Shown here one piece after another: positions 1 to 9,493 of a stretch of 64,000 nucleotides of DNA. The notes beneath the pieces were generated by a model, which saw nothing but the letters and a program-made list of their open reading frames with translations, was not told the DNA's origin and ran no database searches. Numbering within the stretch: position 1 is the stretch's first letter; the number at the start of each line of letters is the position of its first letter. The stretch is taken from the NCBI GenBank assembly GCA_947489685.1, contig CANLEM010000004.1, positions 124,001-188,000 on the forward strand, given 5' to 3'. Both the position numbers and the translations under genes were made by a program. This DNA is from an uncultured Aquimarina sp. (lineage in GTDB: Bacteria; Bacteroidota; Bacteroidia; Flavobacteriales; Flavobacteriaceae).

Positions 1-2048
1 TAGGTGAAAATAAAGAAGCGTATCAAATGAATCTTTTAAAAGTCTCAACCCCTAATATGCCTACTGGCTTGGCAACAAGTTACAATCAATCATTTCTCAA
101 AAAACGAATACTCATGATGAATTCAAAAAAATCAACTGCAAAATCAGGATGGAAATACCTAATCATTATTCCATTACTGGCAATTACCGTGCTTTCTTTT
201 AATCCAATAAAACCAAATGTATCTTTGGTAGATACTACCATAGAAACCATTGATGATCCTATCGTAAAAACCGACAAAATTTCTGTTTTAAAAATGGATT
301 ACACCAAAGGTGTTTGGGATGCCGAAGTTGGAGGAGGAAAACTATGTATCATGTACCGAAGTGCAGAACCTTTAAAACGAAATTTCTGGTCTACAACACG
401 ATGTTATGAGCCTGAATATTTTAATGGTTTCCCTACAGGTGACAGACAACAACTAGTCATTACCAAAGATGCTGGAACCATGACCTATATCGGGCAATTT
501 GAAAATAATCTTGGAGACGGAAGGTATACTTTTGAACCGGACCAAAGCTTCACTAAATCTCTCAAAGCGTATGGATTAGAGGGTAATAATAGAGATCTTG
601 TACATTGTTTTCTTACAGGTTTTGACAATGCTTATCTCGCATACCTGAAAAAGGAAAATCTCAATATCAACCAAGATGATTTTGAAGATATCATTCATAA
701 ATCTCTTCCTCTTGATAAGCTAAAGATGTATCGAAAAGAACTTGCTTCATTAGGTTATACCGATTATACTATGGAAGAGATCAGCAAATTAAATCTATTT
801 GATGTTGATATTAAATACATCAATTTTGTAAATAAAATAAATACTACAAAAGCTTCGCTAAAGAAAATCATCAAAGCCAAAATACATAATGTAACACCAG
901 AGTTCATAACCTCGTATACGAGTAAAGGATATGGTAAAATGTCTTTGGATGATTATATGAAATTAAAAATTCATAATGTAACTCCAGATTTTATAACTTC
1001 GTTTAAAAAGGAAGGTTATGGCGACATATCTACCAAAGAAGCCAAAAATCTTAAAATCCATAATGTAACCCCAAAATACATTAAGTCTATCAAAAAAATC
1101 GGATACCCCAATGTTTCTTTAAAAGAAGCAAAAGAATTAAAAATTCACAATGTATCACCAGAGTATATTACTAGTCTAAAGAAAATTGGCTATCCTAATA
1201 TTACATTAAAGGAAGCCAAAAAACTAAAGATTCATAATATCACTAGTGATCTTATACAATCTTATAAAAAATCTGGGCAATCCAACCTCAGCATACAGGA
1301 TATAGTTAAATTAAAAATTCATAATGTAACTCCTGGTCAATCAAGAGGTTCTCATAACCACTCTGATGTTTTCGATAATTCGGATTCGCAATCGAGTTCT
1401 ACCAATAGTTATGGCAAAAGCTATCAAGATAGCAAGGGTGATCCTAATGAGTTTATTAAACAATTTAAAGAATTAGGATACAAGAACATTTCTGTAGATC
1501 AAATTATTGCTCTTAAGATTCATAATGTGACTCCAGAGTTTATAAAAAAGTTCAATACAGCTGGATATAAAAATATTCCTATTGATGATGTAATTGGACT
1601 TAAAATACATAATGTGACTCCAGAATTCATCAATTCCTTTAAAAAAGCGGGTTATAAAAACATTTCTTTAGACAAGGCTTCGGCTTTAAGAATACATAAT
1701 GTATCTCCAGATACTGCCGCAGAATATAACAAGCTTGGATATAAAGATATTGGTATTGATGAATTAATCTCTCTAAAAATTCATAATGTATCTCCAGAGT
1801 ATTTACAGGCATTTAAGAAAACCCGTTTTGGAAATCTTCCTTTAGATGAAATTATCTCTTTCAAAATTCATAGAGTAACGCCAGAATTTGTAAAATCTTT
1901 CGAAGATATTGGATACAAAAATATTACTGCCGCGCAAGCACAAAGTCTAAAAATTCATCGGGTAACTCCAGAATTTGTAAAATCTTTGAAAGAGCAGGAT
2001 AAAGATATATCCCTGGACCAGGCAATACGCATAAAAATACATTTTTAA
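1..2048 (+). CDS. M56/BlaR1-like membrane protein with repeat-rich C-terminus (5' truncated by window)
   Basis: The reading frame is open to the left edge: codons before the first ATG at 27 read GENKEAYQ and continue into LLKVSTPNMPTG. The gene therefore starts outside the window. The segment SYNQSFLKKRILMMNSKKS followed by a hydrophobic helix (YLIIIPLLAITVLSF) is typical of the end of Bacteroidota M56 (BlaR1/MecR1-type) peptidases, where the last transmembrane helix anchors a periplasmic sensor domain. The protease domain itself is not visible. After the helix comes a domain of about 200 residues (WDAEV, then a Cys/Trp-rich patch), then a long array of 29-residue repeats built on LKIHNVTPEFI, and the protein ends in KIHF. 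Family members are usually paired with a BlaI-type repressor, which would lie left of the window. The repeat tail probably acts in the periplasm; its ligand is unknown. Family assignment is good, function is inferred. Confidence 0.75.
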   Translation, partial: GENKEAYQMNLLKVSTPNMPTGLATSYNQSFLKKRILMMNSKKSTAKSGWKYLIIIPLLAITVLSFNPIKPNVSLVDTTIETIDDPIVKTDKISVLKMDYTKGVWDAEVGGGKLCIMYRSAEPLKRNFWSTTRCYEPEYFNGFPTGDRQQLVITKDAGTMTYIGQFENNLGDGRYTFEPDQSFTKSLKAYGLEGNNRDLVHCFLTGFDNAYLAYLKKENLNINQDDFEDIIHKSLPLDKLKMYRKELASLGYTDYTMEEISKLNLFDVDIKYINFVNKINTTKASLKKIIKAKIHNVTPEFITSYTSKGYGKMSLDDYMKLKIHNVTPDFITSFKKEGYGDISTKEAKNLKIHNVTPKYIKSIKKIGYPNVSLKEAKELKIHNVSPEYITSLKKIGYPNITLKEAKKLKIHNITSDLIQSYKKSGQSNLSIQDIVKLKIHNVTPGQSRGSHNHSDVFDNSDSQSSSTNSYGKSYQDSKGDPNEFIKQFKELGYKNISVDQIIALKIHNVTPEFIKKFNTAGYKNIPIDDVIGLKIHNVTPEFINSFKKAGYKNISLDKASALRIHNVSPDTAAEYNKLGYKDIGIDELISLKIHNVSPEYLQAFKKTRFGNLPLDEIISFKIHRVTPEFVKSFEDIGYKNITAAQAQSLKIHRVTPEFVKSLKEQDKDISLDQAIRIKIHF
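876..2045 (+). repeat. Array of ~13 in-frame 87-bp (29-aa) repeats
   Basis: Within the M56-like gene, a 29-residue unit of the form LKIHNVTPEFI-(K/T)SFKK-GY-NISLDEA recurs about thirteen times with the register kept. The consensus core is KIHNVTP; in the last two full copies it becomes KIHRVTP. The sixth unit is interrupted by a Ser/Gly/Asp-rich linker of about 38 residues (roughly 1330-1448) before the array resumes. The final unit is cut short at RIKIHF. The protein pattern is well conserved while the DNA copies have diverged, so the array is old and under protein-level selection. Confidence 0.9.
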
Positions 2049-2094
2049 GTGTATAATTCGAAATAGCCAACCACCAGTATTCATCAATCATTAA

Positions 2095-2131
2095 AAAGCT
2101 GCTAGTTTAATAAGGTTAGCAGCTTTTTTTT
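2095..2131 (+). terminator. Rho-independent terminator after the M56-like gene
   Basis: AGCTGCTA and TAGCAGCT form a stem around a short AT loop, followed by a run of eight T. It lies about 50 bp after the M56-like stop codon. Confidence 0.8.
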
Positions 2132-2164
2132 ACACTGGACTATATATATTATAAACACACTTAA

Positions 2165-2896
2165 ATGAAACGCCTATACATAGCACTAATGGTTTCGGCC
2201 CTATTACTGGGTTGCCATACTAAAAAGAAAGAGCTTAAAGAAGATGTTCAAAATGCTTCATCTGATAAACCATTAAAAAGATTCGTTAAAGGCAATACTT
2301 TGATCTCTTATAAATTACCTGTAATTGAGATTACTGTAGCTTCAGAATTTAATTATGTCGGTAAATTTGATTTTGAAATAATAGCTTCTTCAGATGAATA
2401 TGCAGAGGATATGCAAGGGAAACCCGTTGCTACGGGCAAAAGATATGTTTTTGTTTCAATAGATGAAAACCAGTCGATAAACAAGTTGTTCGTTGTTCAA
2501 TTTGAAGGATTTTTATCCGAAAATGATTTAATCTATAATTATGATTTCAGTAATGCAGACTACATTGGCAATAATAAATATCGTCACAACACCTGGTTTT
2601 ACGATAGCAAAAAATCGGAAACAGAAAATCCGAACGGAGAAGGAGCCAAAACAAGAACTTTTTTAGAACAAAAAGGATATACACTTGAAGATCAATTTAT
2701 GATGTCGCGTTTTGTAGGATTAGCCAGTAAAGATCGAAAAAATGAAATTATTATTTTTTATTACGAAATGCTTCATAAAACTACGGGGTATTCCTTAGAA
2801 AAATATGAAAACTATATTAGCGACGAGGAAACTACATCTATTCGAAATTTGTTCGTAGAACGCTCTCGAAATAGCTTTAAGATTATCAAAGGATAA
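2165..2896 (+). CDS. Predicted lipoprotein of unknown function
   Basis: This 243-residue protein begins with a lipoprotein signal peptide: MKR, a hydrophobic stretch, then the lipobox LLGC with the acylated cysteine near residue 17. It is followed by a Lys/Glu-rich linker (TKKKELKEDV). The mature part is an alpha/beta-looking soluble domain with no motif I recognise. It should sit on the inner leaflet of the outer membrane or in the periplasm. It lies just after the repeat-rich M56-like gene but has its own upstream terminator, so it is probably a separate transcript. Its downstream terminator is preceded by the same sequence as that of the M56-like gene, hinting that the two 3' ends share ancestry. 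The start ATG follows directly from the signal peptide. Confidence 0.7.
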   Translation: MKRLYIALMVSALLLGCHTKKKELKEDVQNASSDKPLKRFVKGNTLISYKLPVIEITVASEFNYVGKFDFEIIASSDEYAEDMQGKPVATGKRYVFVSIDENQSINKLFVVQFEGFLSENDLIYNYDFSNADYIGNNKYRHNTWFYDSKKSETENPNGEGAKTRTFLEQKGYTLEDQFMMSRFVGLASKDRKNEIIIFYYEMLHKTTGYSLEKYENYISDEETTSIRNLFVERSRNSFKIIKG

Positions 2897-2914
2897 AAAA
2901 ATATTTCATCAATC

Positions 2915-2957
2915 ATTAAAAAAGGCTACTAATCTATGATTAGCAGCCTTTTTTCTT
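2915..2957. terminator. Bidirectional terminator between the lipoprotein gene and gltD
   Basis: The stem AAAGGCT-a-CTAAT / ATTAG-c-AGCCTTT has an A run on its left and a T run on its right. It can therefore terminate the plus-strand lipoprotein gene and the converging minus-strand gltD. Confidence 0.8.
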
Positions 2958-2993
2958 AACACTAATGATTAAAATATTAGAATAACACTTGTT

Positions 2994-4457
2994 TTAAATT
3001 CTTGGTAAATCTCCATCTCCTTTTAATGGTAAGTTAGAACTTCCCATCAAATATGCATCGATGTGATGTGCGGCCTGTCTGCCTTCGGCAATAGCCCAAA
3101 CAATTAGAGACTGTCCTCGTCGAGTATCGCCAGCTGCAAACACTCCTTTTACATTTGTTTCGTAAGTATCTTCGGTGGCCTGGATATTGGTCCTAGCATC
3201 CATATCGACACCCAATTGTTCTGCAATAGTAGATTCAGATCCTGTAAATCCTAATGCTAATAATGCCAATTCACATTTCCATTCTTTTTCAGTATTTGGG
3301 TTTTCTTTTAGTGTAAACCTACCATTCTCCTTTACCCACTCTACCTCTGTGGTAATTAGTCCTTTTAAATTACCATTCTCATCTCCTACAAATTCTTTAG
3401 TAGAAATACTCCAATTGCGCTCTACTCCTTCTTCATGCGAAGAGCTTGTACGCAATCGCATTGGCCAAAATGGCCAAGGCTGATTTGCAGGTCTTGCGGT
3501 TGTACCTTTACCCATAATTTCAAAATTCGTTACCGAAGTTGCTCCATGCCTCACAGAGGTACCAATACAATCAGAACCTGTATCTCCTCCTCCTATTACG
3601 ATAACATCTTTATCTGTTGCCAAAATTTCTTCACCCAAATCTGTTATCCCATCCACTCTCCTATTATTTTGTGGTAAAAAATCCATAGCCTGTACCACAC
3701 CTTTTAAATCAGATCCTTTTACTGGCAAATTACGACGTACTGTTGCCCCTGTACATAATACTACAGCGTCAAAATCTTCTTTTAATTGATTGGCTTTGAT
3801 ATCTTTTCCTATAGCAGTATTTGTCTTAAATTCAATTCCTTCTTCTTCTAAAACATCAACACGACGATCAATCACATGCTTTTCCATCTTAAAATCAGGA
3901 ATACCATAACGTAACAATCCTCCTACTTTTTCATCTCTTTCAAAAACAGTTACCAAATGTCCTGCGCGATTTAATTGTTGTGCCGTTGCTAATCCCGCAG
4001 GCCCAGAACCTATTACTGCTACTGTTTTCCCTGTTCTTTCTTTTGGCGGGTTGGCTTTTACCCATCCATTTTTAAACGCTTCTTCGACAATATTTTTTTC
4101 AATATTTTCGATAGTAACGGGATCTTCATTGATACCTAAAACGCAAGCTTCTTCGCAAGGTGCGGGACATAATCTACCTGTAAACTCAGGGAAATTATTG
4201 GTAGAATGCAGTATTGTAGCTGCTTTTTCCCATTTACCACGATATACCGCATCATTAAAATCAGGTATCAAATTGCCAAGTGGACATCCACTGTGACAAA
4301 ATGGGATTCCGCAATCCATACAACGCGCCCCTTGATCTTTAAGTTTTTTCTCTGGCATCGCCACTGTAAACTCATTATACCCTTTTATACGATCTTTAAC
4401 AGGTTGGTACTGTTCGATCTCTCTTTCAAATTCTAAAAATCCAGTTATCTTTCCCAT
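2994..4457 (-). CDS. gltD: Glutamate synthase [NADPH] small subunit
   Basis: The 487-residue protein is the NAD(P)H-oxidising beta subunit of GOGAT. It passes electrons through FAD and two [4Fe-4S] clusters to the large subunit, which makes two glutamates from glutamine and 2-oxoglutarate. Visible motifs: cluster cysteines C46, C49, C54 and C58 (CMDCGIPFCHSGCP), then C97, C101 and C105; the FAD-binding GSGPAG at 150-155; a second dinucleotide site VIGGGDTGSD near residue 290; and the C-terminal FAD contact GVFAAGD. Length matches the family (about 470-490). It lies 12 bp downstream of gltB on the same strand, so the two are co-transcribed and probably co-translated. Confidence 0.97.
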   Translation of the reverse strand: MGKITGFLEFEREIEQYQPVKDRIKGYNEFTVAMPEKKLKDQGARCMDCGIPFCHSGCPLGNLIPDFNDAVYRGKWEKAATILHSTNNFPEFTGRLCPAPCEEACVLGINEDPVTIENIEKNIVEEAFKNGWVKANPPKERTGKTVAVIGSGPAGLATAQQLNRAGHLVTVFERDEKVGGLLRYGIPDFKMEKHVIDRRVDVLEEEGIEFKTNTAIGKDIKANQLKEDFDAVVLCTGATVRRNLPVKGSDLKGVVQAMDFLPQNNRRVDGITDLGEEILATDKDVIVIGGGDTGSDCIGTSVRHGATSVTNFEIMGKGTTARPANQPWPFWPMRLRTSSSHEEGVERNWSISTKEFVGDENGNLKGLITTEVEWVKENGRFTLKENPNTEKEWKCELALLALGFTGSESTIAEQLGVDMDARTNIQATEDTYETNVKGVFAAGDTRRGQSLIVWAIAEGRQAAHHIDAYLMGSSNLPLKGDGDLPRI

Positions 4458-4469
4458 GTTAATCTCGTT

Positions 4470-7400
4470 TTATGCTTGTGCTAATTTCTCTTCTTCTAAT
4501 CGTATCAATGCTTGCTTATACTCCTCTGGGAATATTTTGATGAATTTTGGCAATTCTTTCTCCCAATTTTCTAATATTCTTTGCGCCAATGGACTTAACG
4601 TAGCGTTATAATGATTTTCAATTAATGTTTTTAATTCTTCAATATCTTGTTGCTCTTCTACCGGATCAAGGTTCAAAGCTTCTTTATTACAATGTGCTTC
4701 AAAGGTTTTTTTATCATCATAAATGTAAGCGATACCTCCAGACATTCCTGCTCCGAAATTTCTTCCTACTTCACCCAGAATAACAGCTATCCCACCAGTC
4801 ATATATTCACATCCGTGATCACCAATTCCTTCTACAACGGCTTTTGCTCCAGAATTTCGAACACAGAATCGCTCACCCGCTTTACCATTGATATAAACTT
4901 CTCCTGCTGTTGCACCATACAGTGTAACGTTACCGGTAATTACATTGTCTTCGGGAACAATTGTCGCCTCTTCAGGAACTTTAATGACCACCTTAGCTCC
5001 GGATAATCCTTTTCCTAAATAGTCATTCGTATTACCATTAACCACCATGGTTAACCCCTTGGTAGCAAAAGCCCCAAAACTCTGTCCGGCCGCTCCTGTA
5101 AAGTTCAACTTTAATGTGTTATCCGGTAATCCTTGAGCGCCATAAATCTTAGAAATTTCATTACTTAGTATTGCTCCTACTGCTCGATCTGTATTGGTGA
5201 TATCAAAATCTAATGTTGTTTTTTCTTTACGGAATAATGCAGGGTGGGCTTGTTCTATAATTTCAAAATCAATGGATTTACCCAATCCATGATCTTGAGT
5301 ATCGGTGTTGTATACCTCAACTCCTGCAGGTGCATCGACTTGATGTAAAATTGGAGTTAAATCAATTCCTGCTGCTTTGTAATGAGCTATTGCTTTGTTA
5401 TGATCCAATTTATGTACCTGCCCCACCATCTCATTTACTGTACGGAAACCTAGCTGCGCCATAATCTCCCGTAACTCTTGCGCTACGAAATACATATAAT
5501 TAACTACGTGCTCTGGTTTACCTTTAAACTTTTTACGTAGTTCTGGGTTTTGCGTTGCGATACCTACCGGACATGTGTTTAAATGACATACCCGCATCAT
5601 AACACATCCCGATGCTACTAAGGGTGCAGTTGCAAAACCAAACTCTTCGGCTCCTAATAAACATGCTACTGCGACATCACGACCCGTTTTTAATTGGCCA
5701 TCACATTCTAATACAATACGACTACGTAGATCATTGCCAACTAATGTTTGTTGTGCTTCGGCAATACCAAGTTCCCAGGGTAATCCGGCATGTTTTAACG
5801 ATGTTAAAGGCGACGCTCCTGTACCTCCATCAAATCCCGAAATAAGAACTACATCGGCTTTCGCTTTTGCCACACCAGCCGCAACAGTTCCTACTCCTAC
5901 TTCTGAAACTAATTTTACATTGATTCTAGCTTGTCTGTTGGCCGATTTCAAGTCATAAATGAGTTGAGATAAATCCTCGATAGAATAAATATCATGATGT
6001 GGAGGTGGTGAAATTAACCCTACATATGGTGTAGAATTACGTGTTTTGGCAATCTCGGGATTCACTTTTGGTCCTGGTAACTGCCCTCCTTCTCCTGGTT
6101 TGGCTCCTTGAGCCATTTTTATCTGAATTTCGGCAGCACTGGTTAAATAGTTTGAAGATACTCCAAATCTACCCGATGCTACTTGCTTGATCGCACTATT
6201 TTTCCAATCGCCATTCACATCTTTATAAAACCGAAGAGGATTCTCTCCTCCTTCTCCAGAATTACTTTTTCCACCAATACGGTTCATTGCCACCGCAAGG
6301 TTTTCATGAGCTTCTTTACTAATAGATCCATATGACATTGCTCCGGTTTTAAAACGTTTTACAATCTCTGTCCATGGTTCTACCTCATCGATAGAAATTG
6401 GATCGTAATTAGAGAATTCTAACAATCCCCGAATGGTCATTAAACTCTTTGACTGCTCATTGATTAGATTAGCATATTCCTTATATGTTTCTGGATCATT
6501 ATCTCTAACAGATTTCTGCAACTTTGCCACAGATAGTGGATTAAACTGATGTTTCTCTCCATTTCGCCTCCATCGATACTGCCCTCCTATTTCAAGATCC
6601 AAATTAGCGGCAACTTCTTGTTCTACATATGCACGCTTATGACGTTTTGCAATTTCTTTCTCAAGTTCATAGAGTCCTATTCCCTCTATTCGAGTAGCTG
6701 TATTGGGAAAATATTGATCTACTACCTTAGTATTTATACCAATACACTCAAACAACTGCGAGCTTCGGTACGAGTTAAGTGTAGAGATACCTATCTTATT
6801 CATAACCTTGAGTACTCCCTTACCAACTGCTTTGTTATAGTTTTTTATAGCCTCATCAAAATCGATTCCCGTAATATTACTTTCTTCAAGTTGCTCTCCT
6901 ATGATTTCGTTTACCATATATGGATTAATAGCACTTGCTCCATACCCAAACAATAACGCAAAATGATGTACTTCTCTAGGCTCTGCTGATTCAATAATAA
7001 TACTTACTTTAGAACGTTTGCCTAATTTTTGCAAACCACTATTTACATATGAACATGCTAATAATGCTGGGATCGGTGCTCTATGTTTACTTACATTTCT
7101 GTCGGAAAGAATAACCACATTAGTCCCTTCATCAATTACATCTGAAACATTTTGTAGCATAGCTTCGAGAGCATCTTCTAATCCATTTAGCCCTCTGTTG
7201 ATATTATATAACATTGGGATAGATGTAACTTTGAAACCTTTATCAGTAAATGTTTTGATCTTATCCAGATCTTCTTTAGAAATAACCGGGTTATTGATCT
7301 TTAACTTATTACAATGTTTTTCGTTAATATCAAAGATATTATGATCAGATCCTAATGTTAGGCTTATATCGGTGATCAGTTCTTCACGAATACCATCTAA

Positions 7401-8969
7401 TGGCGGATTGGTAACTTGAGCAAATAATTGTTTAAAATAGTTATAGATCAATTGCGGACGTTCAGACAGTACAGCAATGGGAGTATCTGATCCCATCGAC
7501 CCTATTGGCTCTTTACCTAATTGCCCCATCGGAGCAATGATGGTATCTATATCTTCTTGTGTATATCCAAATACTTCTTTTCGCTTAGTAATAGTTTCTT
7601 CACCCAAAAATAAAGGACAATCATTATATGGTATATCTCTTAAGTGCACCAAATTATGATCTAACCATTCTCTATAAGGATGTCTATTAGCTATTTCTTC
7701 TTTAATTTCTTCATCATTTACAATCCTACCTTCTTCCATGTTTACCAAGAACATTTTTCCTGGTTCCAGCCTTCCGTGATATGAAATATTTGCAGGTTCT
7801 ATATCAACCACTCCTGTTTCAGATGACATGATCACATAACCATCTTTGGTGACACTATATCTGGATGGACGTAAACCATTTCTATCTAATACCGCACCGA
7901 TATAATTACCATCTGTAAATGGTATCGAAGCTGGTCCATCCCAAGGCTCCATAGCACAAGAGTTATATTCATAGAATGCTTTCTTTGCTTCAGACATTTC
8001 TGGGTTTTTCTCCCAGGCTTCGGGAACCATCATCATCATCACTTCGGGTAAAGATCTACCAGTCATTAATAACAACTCTACTACCATATCCATAGAAGCA
8101 GAATCCGATTTCCCTTTTAATACCACTGGGAGTATTTTTTTGATATCCTCTCCAAACCAATCACTTTCTAGAAGTTCTTCTCTAGATCGCATTCTGGTTA
8201 CATTCCCTCTTAACGTATTAATTTCTCCGTTATGACACATATAGCGAAAAGGTTGCGCCAAATCCCAGGTCGGAAAAGTATTGGTAGAGAATCGCTGATG
8301 CACTAAAGCCAATCGGGTAACTACTCTTGGATCTAATAAATCTTGATAATACAATTTAATATCTTCGGGCATTAAAAGTCCTTTAAATATTAAAGTTTTT
8401 GTGGATAAACTAGGTAGGTAGAAGAATTTACTCTCAGACAGTTTAGAACTATATATGGTATGTTCGGTAATTTTTCTTGCGGTAAATAATTTAAGATTGA
8501 AATCAAAATAACTTTGATTCTTGTCTTTTTTACCGATAAATATTTGTTTAATAAAAGGTTCTGTTGTTGCAGCTATCTCTCCCAAATGTATATGATCAAC
8601 CGGCACATCTCTCCATCCCAACAACACAAGCCCTTGATCCGTTATACTCTTCTCAAATGTATCAATGCAAAACTTTCTTTGGTTTTCTTTTTTAGGTAAG
8701 AATACATTACTTACTGCATATTCTCCAGCTTCAGGCAGTTCAAAGCCACAATTTTCTATAAAGAAATCATGCGGGATATCTATAAGTATACCTGCACCGT
8801 CCCCCGTCTTTCCATCAGCACTAACCGCTCCTCTATGCTCTAATTTCTCTAAAATCTCTAGAGCTTTATGAATAATGTCATTCGACTTTTTTCCTTCGAG
8901 GCTACATATAAATCCGGCACCACAAGCATCGTGCTCAAATTCTGGGAGATACATTCCTTGTTTCTTCAT
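4470..8969 (-). CDS. gltB: Glutamate synthase large subunit
   Basis: This is the alpha subunit of GOGAT, 1499 residues from the ATG at 8969. It carries an N-terminal class II glutaminase domain whose nucleophile is C16 in HDACGAGF, so the first 15 residues are a cleaved propeptide. A central domain and the FMN/2-oxoglutarate synthase domain follow (AMSYGSISKEAHENLA, SGEGGE). The [3Fe-4S] cysteines are in CVMMRVCHLNTCPVG, and the protein ends in the beta-helical GXGXG domain. A TTG codon at 8981 would extend the frame by four residues, but the ATG gives the usual short propeptide and has a GGAAAA tract about 8 bases upstream. It forms an operon with gltD and diverges from glnB-amtB, so both arms of ammonium assimilation share one control region. 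Confidence 0.97.
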   Translation of the reverse strand: MKKQGMYLPEFEHDACGAGFICSLEGKKSNDIIHKALEILEKLEHRGAVSADGKTGDGAGILIDIPHDFFIENCGFELPEAGEYAVSNVFLPKKENQRKFCIDTFEKSITDQGLVLLGWRDVPVDHIHLGEIAATTEPFIKQIFIGKKDKNQSYFDFNLKLFTARKITEHTIYSSKLSESKFFYLPSLSTKTLIFKGLLMPEDIKLYYQDLLDPRVVTRLALVHQRFSTNTFPTWDLAQPFRYMCHNGEINTLRGNVTRMRSREELLESDWFGEDIKKILPVVLKGKSDSASMDMVVELLLMTGRSLPEVMMMMVPEAWEKNPEMSEAKKAFYEYNSCAMEPWDGPASIPFTDGNYIGAVLDRNGLRPSRYSVTKDGYVIMSSETGVVDIEPANISYHGRLEPGKMFLVNMEEGRIVNDEEIKEEIANRHPYREWLDHNLVHLRDIPYNDCPLFLGEETITKRKEVFGYTQEDIDTIIAPMGQLGKEPIGSMGSDTPIAVLSERPQLIYNYFKQLFAQVTNPPLDGIREELITDISLTLGSDHNIFDINEKHCNKLKINNPVISKEDLDKIKTFTDKGFKVTSIPMLYNINRGLNGLEDALEAMLQNVSDVIDEGTNVVILSDRNVSKHRAPIPALLACSYVNSGLQKLGKRSKVSIIIESAEPREVHHFALLFGYGASAINPYMVNEIIGEQLEESNITGIDFDEAIKNYNKAVGKGVLKVMNKIGISTLNSYRSSQLFECIGINTKVVDQYFPNTATRIEGIGLYELEKEIAKRHKRAYVEQEVAANLDLEIGGQYRWRRNGEKHQFNPLSVAKLQKSVRDNDPETYKEYANLINEQSKSLMTIRGLLEFSNYDPISIDEVEPWTEIVKRFKTGAMSYGSISKEAHENLAVAMNRIGGKSNSGEGGENPLRFYKDVNGDWKNSAIKQVASGRFGVSSNYLTSAAEIQIKMAQGAKPGEGGQLPGPKVNPEIAKTRNSTPYVGLISPPPHHDIYSIEDLSQLIYDLKSANRQARINVKLVSEVGVGTVAAGVAKAKADVVLISGFDGGTGASPLTSLKHAGLPWELGIAEAQQTLVGNDLRSRIVLECDGQLKTGRDVAVACLLGAEEFGFATAPLVASGCVMMRVCHLNTCPVGIATQNPELRKKFKGKPEHVVNYMYFVAQELREIMAQLGFRTVNEMVGQVHKLDHNKAIAHYKAAGIDLTPILHQVDAPAGVEVYNTDTQDHGLGKSIDFEIIEQAHPALFRKEKTTLDFDITNTDRAVGAILSNEISKIYGAQGLPDNTLKLNFTGAAGQSFGAFATKGLTMVVNGNTNDYLGKGLSGAKVVIKVPEEATIVPEDNVITGNVTLYGATAGEVYINGKAGERFCVRNSGAKAVVEGIGDHGCEYMTGGIAVILGEVGRNFGAGMSGGIAYIYDDKKTFEAHCNKEALNLDPVEEQQDIEELKTLIENHYNATLSPLAQRILENWEKELPKFIKIFPEEYKQALIRLEEEKLAQA

Positions 8970-9266
8970 AATATTTTCCAACTTAAATGTGAACTAATCT
9001 TAATTTTTATCAAAAAACGAAATCATAATCTAACGCCTTGTATTAAAAATTTTAAGATCATTTACTGTTTCAAGTTCATGAAATTAACAAATCATTAAGG
9101 ACTGAAAAAGAAAAACAAGGCTTTCAACATTACTTTTCTGAGCTCTCTAAAAAAACGGCATTGATAATAAAGTAATCACAAAATAAAGACTTCTATTTAC
9201 GAATTTGATAATGCGATTTTCGCAAAAAAACTCAAATAAAACAGGGCTTTACGTAAAACGATAGTC

Positions 9267-9302
9267 TATTGATTATCAATATTTTTTTATGAAAACGTTT
9301 TC
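9267..9302. promoter_or_regulatory. Two adjacent perfect palindromes in the gltB-glnB intergenic region
   Basis: TATTGATTATCAATA (9267-9281) is a 15-bp perfect palindrome around a central T. GAAAACGTTTTC (9291-9302) is a 12-bp perfect palindrome. They lie between divergent nitrogen genes, about 300 bp upstream of gltB and 200 bp upstream of glnB. The sequence shows dyad symmetry only; binding by a dimeric regulator is inferred. The rest of 8970-9266 is AT-rich with no gene visible. Confidence 0.45.
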
Positions 9303-9360
9303 GTAAAATATCTAATCTACCGTACTGTTAAATTATCATTTTTCTGTCAAAAAAAATTAA

Positions 9361-9382
9361 TACCCCTAATTTTTAGGGGGTA
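9361..9382. promoter_or_regulatory. Inverted repeat upstream of glnB
   Basis: TACCCCTA and TAGGGGGTA face each other around a short AT loop. G/C runs are otherwise rare in this intergenic region. There is no U-run on either side, so a terminator is unlikely. It sits just upstream of the predicted glnB -33 box and may be an operator. Confidence 0.4.
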
Positions 9383-9411
9383 AATATTTTAAAATGATAA
9401 AAATTACACTA

Positions 9412-9435
9412 TTACCCCAATTAATTTGGGTGTAA
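9412..9435. promoter_or_regulatory. Inverted repeat overlapping the glnB -33 box
   Basis: TTACCCCAA and TTGGGTGTAA pair with one bulged base around TTAAT. The right arm contains the TTTG taken as the -33 box, which places the dyad where a regulator could block or recruit RNA polymerase. Confidence 0.4.
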
Positions 9436-9457
9436 AAAATAAATTCGCATATTTTTG
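9425..9457 (+). promoter_or_regulatory. Bacteroidota-type promoter of glnB-amtB
   Basis: TTTG at 9425-9428 and TATTTTTG (TAnnTTTG) at 9450-9457 are separated by 21 bp, close to the flavobacterial sigma-A consensus. The glnB ATG follows 36 bp after the -7 box. Confidence 0.6.
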
Positions 9458-9493
9458 ATCAGAATTTAACATTAATTTTAACTTTTATTCTTT

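Noticed and set aside
4647..8871. Several plus-strand frames of 60-135 codons opposite gltB
   Set aside because: They are antisense to a full-length, highly conserved enzyme gene, and their translations are low-complexity with no motif or upstream signal.
8970..8981. TTG start for gltB at 8981
   Set aside because: It adds four residues to the propeptide; the ATG at 8969 has the better upstream tract and a typical propeptide length.
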